A stretch of DNA of 64,000 nucleotides from contig DVID01000020.1 in assembly GCA_018711625.1 (NCBI GenBank), forward strand, positions 28,384-92,383. The letters are read 5' to 3'. The notes under the pieces were generated by a model that ran no database searches, was not told where the DNA came from, and saw nothing but the letters and a program-made list of their open reading frames with translations. The position numbers and the translations under genes were made by a program. The first letter of the stretch is position 1; each line of letters starts with the position of its first letter. Positions 26,263-33,501 of this stretch are shown one piece after another. The stretch comes from Candidatus Limicola stercorigallinarum. Lineage in GTDB: Bacteria > Actinomycetota > Coriobacteriia > Coriobacteriales > Coriobacteriaceae.

Positions 26263-27600
26263 TTAGCGCGTTGTGAGCCCGGTGCCCGCAAATGCGTTGA
26301 GCGCCACGCCCTGCTGATGAGCACGTGCGCAAGCGCGGCCCGCCGAGTCACCCATATCAATGAGCGTGGGCTGGATACGAATACTTGCCTGCACCAAAAA
26401 CGTTGTCGAGATGCAGCGGCCGATGGTCATCATATTCGCCACCTGGTCATTTACGAGGCAGCGATACGGTATCTCGTAGTATTCACCGTGCTGGAATTTA
26501 TCCATATGCACAAGGCCCTTGGTTGCCGAGTGAACATCAATGTACCAGTCGCCTTTGGCCACGGCGTCATCGAAGCGCGCCCGTGCAAGGTAATCCTCCT
26601 CGGCGAGCTGGTACAACCCGCGTATACGCCACGACTCGCGCACTCCAAGCGCGCTCGCTTCACGCAAGAGGTAGGCATGTTCGAAGCCGGGCATGTATTG
26701 CGTGAGGAACGTCACCAGGCGGCGAATCATGTGGTGGCCGTCAACAATGGCATGCGAGCGCGCCTCGGGATCGGCGTTGTTTTTAAGCCGGCTCAGATGC
26801 GGGCAGTTAAAAGCCAGGCACCCCGGACGCCCCGGCAGCGAAAAGCACTGGTAGTACACCAGATCCTCGGGAAGCAGCACACCGTCGGCCACCGCCTGCT
26901 GAAAAAGCGGCTCGAGCTTGAAGTCTTTGCCGGCAACCATCGCGGATTCCCAGAAGTAACCTTCTACCAGCGGAGAAAACGCATCTCCCAGGCTCAGGCA
27001 GTAGGCGCGATACGCATCAATATCAATGCCGCCCATCTCAAAGCGCAACGACGACATCTGGTTGTTGCCTTCGTCGTCACCCCGGTCAACGAGAACACCC
27101 GCGAGGCGCGAAAGCCATGCGTCGCCGGAGGCATCCACAAACTGCTCCGCCTCGATGCTTCGATACCCATCCGATGTAAGCACGACCACCGATGTGATGT
27201 TGCCGTCAACCACGTCGCAATCTACCAGCGTGGCGTCATAAAGAATCTCGCCGCCCTCTTCGAGGAACAAATCCTCGAGAACATCCGCCTTCGCCTCGGG
27301 CGTGGACCACACGTACTCCGCCATCTCCTGTGAACGCGTGGCAATACCCTGGTCGCGCAAACGCTCTTCTATAAGATGGAAATTGCGCTCGTGGGGAACA
27401 AAGGATTCCATCATGGGTGTTACCAACGCAAGCGTAGCTGCGCCGCCAAGCATGAGACCTTTTTCCACAATGAGCACGCGATTGCCTTCGCGCGCCGCGC
27501 TAATGCCGGCCGACGAGCCCGCCGTGCCGCCGCCAATGATGACCGTATCGTACCGGCCATACAAAGGCGCCTTAGGGCACCGATCAAGATAAGTTGACAT
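26263..27600 (-). CDS. FAD-dependent oxidoreductase, paralogue of the one at 18837-20216
   Basis: This 445-aa flavoprotein has an N-terminal YDTVIIGGGTAGSSAGISAA motif, then VEKGLMLGGAATLALVTP and the mid-segment QFVDASGDAWLS. It shares GVRESWRIRGLYQL, FDDAVAKGDWYIDVHS, YYEIPYRCL and IGRCISTT with the flavoprotein at the other end of the module, so the two arose by duplication. The substrate is unknown. AAAGG lies about 11 bases before the ATG at 27600. It is followed by its own terminator, so it is transcribed separately from the ROK gene. Confidence 0.85.
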   Translation of the reverse strand: MSTYLDRCPKAPLYGRYDTVIIGGGTAGSSAGISAAREGNRVLIVEKGLMLGGAATLALVTPMMESFVPHERNFHLIEERLRDQGIATRSQEMAEYVWSTPEAKADVLEDLFLEEGGEILYDATLVDCDVVDGNITSVVVLTSDGYRSIEAEQFVDASGDAWLSRLAGVLVDRGDDEGNNQMSSLRFEMGGIDIDAYRAYCLSLGDAFSPLVEGYFWESAMVAGKDFKLEPLFQQAVADGVLLPEDLVYYQCFSLPGRPGCLAFNCPHLSRLKNNADPEARSHAIVDGHHMIRRLVTFLTQYMPGFEHAYLLREASALGVRESWRIRGLYQLAEEDYLARARFDDAVAKGDWYIDVHSATKGLVHMDKFQHGEYYEIPYRCLVNDQVANMMTIGRCISTTFLVQASIRIQPTLIDMGDSAGRACARAHQQGVALNAFAGTGLTTR

Positions 27601-27996
27601 CTGGGAACCTTTCTCTTCTGCCGAAGCGAATCACCCCAGATGCATTCCGCAAGCATCCCTTTTATACCCCATGCCCACCGTCCCAACAAGCCAAAACAGC
27701 AAGGCCATGTCGAAAACCGAATGCGCCGCGGCCTTCCCGGAGTGAGTTGCCCAGAGGCCGATGGCGGAGGCGTGGTTGAACGCGCGCCGCTCGCCGGCAC
27801 GGTTGTCGGTGAACGGTATTGACGTGGTTCCAAAGTGATATCACAATGCAATCAACGTTACCAACGGGGTAACGCTCGGGGAGCACCCCCCCCCCGCCAC
27901 CTCAAGAGGGGTAGCAGCAACTGGGCCTGGCACGAGGCATCTGCCCAATGTTGCTGCAACAGCCGCCGTGCGCGGCAACAAGAGAAAGGAACTCTC
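27601..27996. other. Divergent promoter region with C10 tract
   Basis: This 396-base region lies between the divergent FAD gene and the SPFH gene. It contains the hairpin CGTTACC/GGTAACG (27856-27874) and a run of ten C (27886-27895) about 100 bases before the SPFH start. I see no gene with a ribosome site. Confidence 0.5.
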
Positions 27997-29031
27997 ATGA
28001 GTGCCGAGAAAAAGATCAAGGCTGCATCTGGTTGGGGCATGCTTGCCGTCTGTCTCGTCGGGATGCTCGTTATCATCGCCCTGTTCGTCCTCGCCATCAT
28101 AGGGTTGGTTGCCGCTGACGAAGCTGGCGAGCCAGTCAATCCGCTCCACGGCTGGATGCTCGGCATCAGCATCGCCGCATTCTGCCTGATCTGGATTCCC
28201 GTCTCGGGCTTCTTCACGCTGCAGCCGGGTCAGGCGCGCGTGTGCATCCTCTTCGGCGACTACAAGGGCACCGTCCGCGACGAGGGCTTCCGTTGGGCAA
28301 ACCCGTTCTACAGCCGCTCCATGGGAACGAACGGCTCCGCCGAGAACGCAACGGCGGAGGTGCTGAGCAAGTCCGGCCTCTCGCTCGGTAAGCAGATCGA
28401 CGTCGCCGCCAAGGCGTCGTCCAGCCTCTCCACCAAGATCTCGGTCCGCGCCCGCACGCTGAACGGCGAGATCCTGAAGGTCAACGACAAGATGGGCAAC
28501 CCCATCGAGATCGCCAATGTGGTGGTGTGGCACGTGGCCGATACCGCCAAGGCTCTCTTTGATGTAGACAACTACGAGCTGTTTGTGGCCACGCAGGCCG
28601 AAACGGCGCTCCGCCACGTGGCAAGCATCTATGCCTACGACCACGCCGAGGACAGCTCGGACTCCATGGACGCCATCACGCTGCGCTCCAACATCGAGGA
28701 GGTCTCGACGGCCCTTAAGTACGAGCTCACCCAGCGACTCGCCCCTGCCGGCGTGGCGGTGGACGACGCCCGCCTCACGCACCTGGCCTATGCCCCCGAG
28801 ATTGCGCAGGCAATGCTGCGCCGTCAGCAGGCTGAGGCTGTCATTGCCGCCCGCAAGAAGATTGTGGAAGGCGCCGTCACCATGGTGGAGATGGCCGTGG
28901 ACGAGCTGGGCCGGCACGGCAAGATCGACCTTGACGAGGAGCGCAAGGCCCAGATGGCCTCGAACCTTATGGTCGTGCTCTGTGGCGAGTCCGAGGCGCA
29001 TCCCATCGTCAACGCTGGCTCGCTGTACTAG
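27997..29031 (+). CDS. SPFH-domain (stomatin/flotillin-like) membrane protein
   Basis: This 344-aa protein has two N-terminal membrane helices (about residues 14-38 and 52-70: MLAVCLVGMLVIIALFVLAI and WMLGISIAAFCLIWIPVSGF) then an SPFH/Band 7 domain (GQARVCILFGDYKGTVRDEGFRW, EIANVVVWHVADTAKALF) and a coiled C-terminal part (EIAQAMLRRQQAEAVIAARK). Such proteins oligomerise on the membrane and organise microdomains. AAAGGA precedes the ATG at 27997; the frame extends upstream but without a better start. It is followed by YbjQ-like and ribbon-helix-helix genes on the same strand. The ending GSLY is intact. Confidence 0.88.
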   Translation: MSAEKKIKAASGWGMLAVCLVGMLVIIALFVLAIIGLVAADEAGEPVNPLHGWMLGISIAAFCLIWIPVSGFFTLQPGQARVCILFGDYKGTVRDEGFRWANPFYSRSMGTNGSAENATAEVLSKSGLSLGKQIDVAAKASSSLSTKISVRARTLNGEILKVNDKMGNPIEIANVVVWHVADTAKALFDVDNYELFVATQAETALRHVASIYAYDHAEDSSDSMDAITLRSNIEEVSTALKYELTQRLAPAGVAVDDARLTHLAYAPEIAQAMLRRQQAEAVIAARKKIVEGAVTMVEMAVDELGRHGKIDLDEERKAQMASNLMVVLCGESEAHPIVNAGSLY

Positions 29032-29114
29032 CAAAACCCCTCTTTTCGAGCGCATGAAGCGGCAGCAGCAAGCGCATGTGCTCGTCCTTCCTTTGACCTC
29101 GTGAGGTGAACATC

Positions 29115-29432
29115 ATGATCGTTACCACAACATCTACTATCGACAACTACGAGATCGTTGAATACCTGGGCGTTGTTGCCGGTGAGGCCGTAATGGGCAT
29201 CAACATGTTCCGCGATATGGGCGCAGGACTGCGCAACATGTTTGGCGGCCGCTCCGCTGGCTATGAGGAAGAGATGCAAGAGGCACGCGAAACGGTGCTT
29301 GCGGAGATGCAAGAGCGCGCCGAAGCGATGGGCGCGAACGCCGTGGTGGGCGCCTCGCTAGGTTACGAGACCTTTGAGGGCATGATCATGACCGTTGCCT
29401 CAGGCACGGCCGTGCGCATCCGCCGGCGTTAA
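29115..29432 (+). CDS. YbjQ/UPF0145 heavy-metal-binding-like protein
   Basis: This 105-aa protein begins [26 protein letters not shown], characteristic of the YbjQ family, which forms pentamers and is of unknown function. The rest ([39 protein letters not shown]) matches the family. GAGGTG lies 6 bases before the ATG at 29115; a GTG three codons upstream sits on that site. Likely co-transcribed with the SPFH gene (84-base gap). Confidence 0.9.
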   Translation: MIVTTTSTIDNYEIVEYLGVVAGEAVMGINMFRDMGAGLRNMFGGRSAGYEEEMQEARETVLAEMQERAEAMGANAVVGASLGYETFEGMIMTVASGTAVRIRRR

Positions 29433-29541
29433 TGCCCTTGCCCCTCGGAGCATCGCCCGAGGATTCCCAAGGCATTCGTTTGTTCGCCCGGCCCCACCAT
29501 AGGCCGGGCGGCACCCTCCTCCCCTTCCAATTGAGGTCACC

Positions 29542-29745
29542 ATGGCACGCAAGCAATATCCCCTTCGTATCGATCCCGCCATTTGGGAGGCCGTGCAGCG
29601 CTGGGCTGATGATGAGATGCGCAGTGCCAACGGCCAGGTGGAGTGGATCTTGCGTGATGCCTTGCGGCGGGCAGGCCGCCTGCCCCGATCCAATGGGACG
29701 GCAGACCCTTCCGACGATCGTCCACCCGGAGATGAAGCGTGCTAA
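29542..29745 (+). CDS. Small ribbon-helix-helix (Arc-like) protein
   Basis: This 67-aa protein starts MARKQYPLRIDPAIWEAVQRWAD, a beta strand followed by two helices (SANGQVEWILRDALRRAGR), the Arc/CopG/MetJ fold. The tail is acidic and probably flexible. It may repress its own operon or act as an antitoxin-like protein, though no toxin gene is adjacent. TTGAGGTC precedes the ATG. Third gene in line after SPFH and YbjQ, 109 bases downstream. Confidence 0.75.
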   Translation: MARKQYPLRIDPAIWEAVQRWADDEMRSANGQVEWILRDALRRAGRLPRSNGTADPSDDRPPGDEAC

Positions 29746-30145
29746 CCTGCGCCAACGGCACCGGTGCACATGACTCGCAACGCCCACGCAAGATAGCAGG
29801 CATCTAAACCCGAGCGGCCCGCGCGCACCGCTGCGTTGACCCTGGACGTCCGTGCCATCAGCCCTTCCGGACGGCAAATGTCCGCACACGTGCTCAGCTC
29901 ACACCCCAGCAACAAAAAAACTATGTCATTTCAGTACCTAATCGCGAGATTGCCGAGTAGACCCCCGATTCCGTGTAACAAAACCCCAGGTCACGGGAGT
30001 CCAGCTCAGCCGTCTATTCGACCTTTTTCAACGTACGCACTGAAATCGCACTATTTTTTTTCTACGAACACTCTATCGGTAGCGCGACAACCCCTCGCCC
30101 ACGCCGTACCCACCGATACAAGCCAATCACAACGATAGGAGCATC
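29746..30145. other. Intergenic region before the ABC-2 genes
   Basis: This 400-base gap is AT-rich in its second half and probably holds the promoter of the ABC exporter. It contains the imperfect inverted repeat at 29914-30060. I see no supported gene. Confidence 0.5.
29914..30060. repeat. Imperfect long inverted repeat with A7/T7 tips
   Basis: A7-N7-ATTTCAGT (29914-29935) faces ACTGAAAT-N7-T7 (30039-30060): 15 fixed positions pair exactly at equal spacing, with mismatches between. A CCGTG/CACGG pairing lies inside. The A-left/T-right layout is the same as at 18569-18725 and 41266-41440. Confidence 0.4.
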
Positions 30146-30883
30146 ATGGATACCATCCAAGCCAAGCCCATCCTCGAGGTTGCGCACTATCAGAAGCGCT
30201 ATGGCAACAAAGTAGCCGTGCGTGACCTGTCCCTCGCCGTGGAGGCAGGTGACATCTATGGTTTTATCGGCCACAACGGCGCTGGTAAAACCACCCTTAT
30301 CCGTTCCATCGTGGGTGTACAAGGCATCGACGGCGGTACCATCCGCGTCTGCGGCGCCGATGTGGCGAAGAGCCCGCTTGAGGCCAAGCGCCTCATCGCC
30401 TACGTGCCCGACAACCCCAACGTGTATGAGTTCATGACGGGCTTGCAGTACCTGACCTACATTGCCGACATCTTTGGCGTCGACGCCACCACGCGCCAGC
30501 GCCGCATTGGCGAGCTCGCCGAACGGCTTGACCTCACCGCAGCACTCGGCGACCCGGTGGGCACCTACTCGCACGGCATGCGCCAAAAGCTCGTGCTCAT
30601 GAGCGCATTTGTGCACGAACCGCGTCTGCTGGTGCTCGACGAGCCCTTCGTGGGCCTCGACCCGGTGGCATCGCACGAGCTCAAGCGCATGCTCCACGAG
30701 CTGGCCGAACGTGGCAGCGCGGTCTTCTTCTCGTCGCACGTGCTCGAAGTGGTCGAGAAGCTATGCAACAAAGTCGCCATCATCCGTGCAGGCGAGCTCA
30801 TGGCTGCCGGCCCCACCAACGAGGTCCGTGGCAATGAATCGCTTGAAGAGATCTTCCTCGATCTGGTTGAGAAGGAGGAGTAA
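30146..30883 (+). CDS. ABC transporter ATP-binding protein (ABC-2 exporter type)
   Basis: This 245-aa ATPase has Walker A GHNGAGKTT, a Q-loop-region VPDNPNVYEFMTG (the usual glutamine is replaced by asparagine-proline context), signature-like YSHGMRQKLVL, Walker B LLVLDEPFVGLDP and the switch histidine in FFSSHVLEVVE. It energises the permease encoded 3 bases downstream. The YSHGMRQ signature is the form common in ABC-2 exporters for antibiotics or peptides. TAGGAG precedes the ATG at 30146. The substrate is not evident. Confidence 0.92.
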   Translation: MDTIQAKPILEVAHYQKRYGNKVAVRDLSLAVEAGDIYGFIGHNGAGKTTLIRSIVGVQGIDGGTIRVCGADVAKSPLEAKRLIAYVPDNPNVYEFMTGLQYLTYIADIFGVDATTRQRRIGELAERLDLTAALGDPVGTYSHGMRQKLVLMSAFVHEPRLLVLDEPFVGLDPVASHELKRMLHELAERGSAVFFSSHVLEVVEKLCNKVAIIRAGELMAAGPTNEVRGNESLEEIFLDLVEKEE

Positions 30884-30886
30884 GCG

Positions 30887-32554
30887 ATGCATTCTTTCTT
30901 GTTGCTGCTGCGCGTACAGCTGCTCGCCCTGGCTAACTCGCTCATGCCACGTCGTCGCTCAGACTTCACAGGGCGCTCGCGGAAAGGACGCGTCATCCTC
31001 ACGGTATTGGGTGGTGGCGTACTCGTACTGCTGTGCGTGTTTTACATGGGTGCTCTCGGATTGGGCCTTGCCGCCATCGGCCTTGGTGAGGCTATCCCCG
31101 CCTTTGCCGTGGTTGTGGGCGCCCTCGTAAGCGTTGCTTTCACCTTCCTCAAAGCCAATGGCACGCTTTTTGGTCTGGCCGACTTTGACCTGGTGATGTC
31201 GCTCCCCATCCCGCGTCGCACCGTTGTGGCCTCGCGTGTGGCCGCGCTCTACGCAAGTGCCGTCCTCATGGGAGCTGTCGCGGCATTGCCGCTCTGGGTG
31301 ATTTACCTAGCGCTGGTCAACCTCTCAGCCTGGACAGTAATCTGCTGTGTGGCAAGCATCCTTTTAGCACCTGCCATCCCCACAAGCATTGCCACATTCC
31401 TCGCCTTTGGCGTTGCCGCGGTCTCCTCGCGCTTCCGCCATGCTAATCTCGCCTATGTGCTCGTTGCCCTCGTAGGTTTTTCTGTACTCATCATTGGTAT
31501 TTACGGTTTCTCGTTTACCGCGGGCACGCAAACAGACGAGCAGACCTTCGCCATGATGAGCGGAGCACTCTCGGGCATCTCCGACGCCATCGCGGCTGCG
31601 TGGCCGCCTGCACGGCTCCTTGTTGCCGCCTGCGCGGGATCGCCCCTTGCCTTTGCGGGTTTCGTGAGCGTCTCGATTGTCATCCCAGCAATCGCGCTCG
31701 AGATTTTGCAACGCGGCTATCTCGCTATTAATAACAACCTCGGCGTCAAGGCATCGGGAGGTCTCTCGACGCACGACCTGCATCGCAAAAGTGCCGTTTC
31801 CTCCTCTGCCTTCAAAGCCATCATGTTTAAAGAGTATCGTGCGCTCCTGGGCATTCCTGCCTATGCCTTCAACTGCCTCTTTGGCTACCTGCTCATGATC
31901 ATCATCGCGGTGGCGCTCTCGGTGGTAGGACTGCGCGACATTATTACCTCGGGAGCCATCGACGGCGTGGACATTTCGCCCTCACTTTTTGACACCATTG
32001 CCACGCAAATCATGAACCTGGTGCCGTGGCTCTTCCTCTTCTGTGGCATCGCCGCGCCAAGCGCCGCCTGCTCGCTTTCTATGGAAGGCTCAGGCGCCTG
32101 GATCATGGCAACGGCACCGGTGAGCGTACGCACCATATTGGGCGCCAAGCTCGCCGCTAACGCCATACCCGTAGCAGCAACGCTCGCCATCTCGAGCATC
32201 ACCCTCGTGGTGTCCGGGCAGACCGACCTTTTGGGCGCGGCACAGATCCTAGTTTGCGGATTTGGCTGCTTCTACCTCATGGTTACCATCGGTCTTGCTC
32301 TCGACGCACACAACCCCAACTACAGCTGGACCTCGCCCAACGAGGTGGTGAAACGTGGCTTTCCCATTATGGTGACAGTCATTGGCGGCATGCTTTTGGT
32401 GTTTGGCGGAGGCGCCCTGTGCTGGTTTGTGATGGACGCCTTCGGTTTGGGAGCAGGCATTGCGCTCAACCTGGGAGCAGGCGTGCTGGGAGCACTGGCA
32501 GGTCAGCTCATCTTTGAGCATACGTGCCGGACAGTCACCTTTTATGTGAACTAA
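30887..32554 (+). CDS. ABC-2 type membrane permease
   Basis: This 555-aa protein has about 12 hydrophobic segments, roughly six in each half, with a cytoplasmic stretch around residues 285-320 (LGVKASGGLSTHDLHRKS). It is larger than single ABC-2 permeases (about 250 aa) and looks like a fused pair, as in several actinobacterial exporters. It is paired with the ATPase 3 bases upstream; GGAGGAG is at the end of that gene. Substrate is unknown. The operon is followed by the 16-bp hairpin at 32701-32744. Confidence 0.85.
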   Translation: MHSFLLLLRVQLLALANSLMPRRRSDFTGRSRKGRVILTVLGGGVLVLLCVFYMGALGLGLAAIGLGEAIPAFAVVVGALVSVAFTFLKANGTLFGLADFDLVMSLPIPRRTVVASRVAALYASAVLMGAVAALPLWVIYLALVNLSAWTVICCVASILLAPAIPTSIATFLAFGVAAVSSRFRHANLAYVLVALVGFSVLIIGIYGFSFTAGTQTDEQTFAMMSGALSGISDAIAAAWPPARLLVAACAGSPLAFAGFVSVSIVIPAIALEILQRGYLAINNNLGVKASGGLSTHDLHRKSAVSSSAFKAIMFKEYRALLGIPAYAFNCLFGYLLMIIIAVALSVVGLRDIITSGAIDGVDISPSLFDTIATQIMNLVPWLFLFCGIAAPSAACSLSMEGSGAWIMATAPVSVRTILGAKLAANAIPVAATLAISSITLVVSGQTDLLGAAQILVCGFGCFYLMVTIGLALDAHNPNYSWTSPNEVVKRGFPIMVTVIGGMLLVFGGGALCWFVMDAFGLGAGIALNLGAGVLGALAGQLIFEHTCRTVTFYVN

Positions 32555-32700
32555 CGATCAGATAGAGCAACCTGGCCGCGGTCGAGTGTCACAAGCACCT
32601 GGCCGCGGCAGCGAGCAACGCTCGATCGCGTCATGAAACGTGGTGTAGGGCCGTTCCCGTGGGCGGTAACCTCACACAGGCAAGCAGATAAGTATCATTT

Positions 32701-32744
32701 TATGCATGAGGGCCGGATGTCAACACACCCGGCCCTCATGCATA
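32701..32744. terminator. Bidirectional hairpin between two ABC operons
   Basis: A 16-bp perfect stem (32701-32716 with 32729-32744; TATGCATGAGGGCCGG) has a 12-base loop. It lies between the end of the ABC-2 permease (32554, plus) and the end of a tiny minus-strand gene (32750). In the minus direction it is followed by AAAATG, so it lacks a U-run. Confidence 0.75.
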
Positions 32745-32749
32745 TCTCG

Positions 32750-32884
32750 TTACGGGCGGCGGCGCCTGCGTGACAAGCTCACCACCAGCCATACCACCGC
32801 CGCCGCGGCAAGCCATCCTATAAGCGGCAGCCACGTATCGGTAATGCTCTGTATTACTGCCAACCAGTTGATATTGCGCGGCAT
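32750..32884 (-). CDS. 44-residue single-pass membrane protein
   Basis: This short gene encodes an N-terminal amphipathic part (MPRNINWLAVIQSITDTW), one membrane helix (about residues 18-37, ending AAAAVVWLVVS) and a strongly basic end (LSRRRRRP) that should stay in the cytoplasm. AAAGGAGG is 7 bases before the ATG at 32884, one of the best ribosome sites here, and the stop is followed by a strong hairpin. It lies 81 bases downstream of the YxeA-like gene on the same strand and is probably the last gene of the BceAB-like operon. I know no homologue. Confidence 0.7.
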   Translation of the reverse strand: MPRNINWLAVIQSITDTWLPLIGWLAAAAVVWLVVSLSRRRRRP

Positions 32885-32965
32885 GGTCTTGCCTCCTTTG
32901 GAATAACCATCGCCGGAGCACGCCGGGGCACGCGACAGCCCGTACCCAGCCTTCAGCCCCGCCCC

Positions 32966-33325
32966 TTACTCTTCGTGCGACAAATGCTCCTGGGCACCAG
33001 CGGGGATATCCTCCCAGGTCACTTCCTCCCACGAGGTCACGCCGCGCAGCATGAGCGTCTCAAGCCGCAGGTAGGCGCCATCACGAAGCTCGCGCTTAAC
33101 GTCAAAGCCCAGCGTTTGCTCACGGCCCTCTGCATCTGCTGCCGGAAGCTCATAGTGGTACGGAAAATCGTTGTTGTTCTCGTCAGCCTTGGTGAGGCAG
33201 GCAGCGTCAACCTGTGCGTACCAGACCTCCGGGCTCATGAACACGCGATCATATCCCCACCACAGAGCTCCTGCAATCAAACCCAAAACAGCTAGCGACA
33301 CAATCGCCTTGAACGCTCGCTTCAT
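32966..33325 (-). CDS. YxeA-like (DUF1093) secreted or membrane-anchored protein
   Basis: This 119-aa protein has an N-terminal hydrophobic segment after two basic residues (MKRAFKAIVSLAVLGLIAGALWW), then a small extracytoplasmic domain with YYAQ-like start (VWYAQVDAA), YHYELPAADAEGREQTLGF and RELRDGAYLRLE, as in the YxeA/DUF1093 family, which often accompanies BceAB-type transporters. There is no lipobox cysteine. GAGG precedes the ATG at 33325; the frame continues upstream without a good start. It follows the permease gene by 176 bases. Confidence 0.7.
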   Translation of the reverse strand: MKRAFKAIVSLAVLGLIAGALWWGYDRVFMSPEVWYAQVDAACLTKADENNNDFPYHYELPAADAEGREQTLGFDVKRELRDGAYLRLETLMLRGVTSWEEVTWEDIPAGAQEHLSHEE

Positions 33326-33501
33326 AGCAGTCCTCGCAATCCCCGGGGAGCGTTGAGATGCCCCCGGCATCGGCATGCCAGCAATCAGCATGAAATCTTT
33401 TCCGTAGCGCCTCACCTCGCGGAGCCTGTCAACGGCGTCGCGCCCCGCCGCCGGTGCCGCGCCGGCGCGCCAAGTCGCAGGCACAAGCACCGACAAGCTG
33501 C

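Noticed and set aside
32736..33032. 98-codon minus-strand frame overlapping the 44-residue gene
   Set aside because: A different frame with shadow composition; the 44-codon frame has the perfect ribosome site and a membrane helix.
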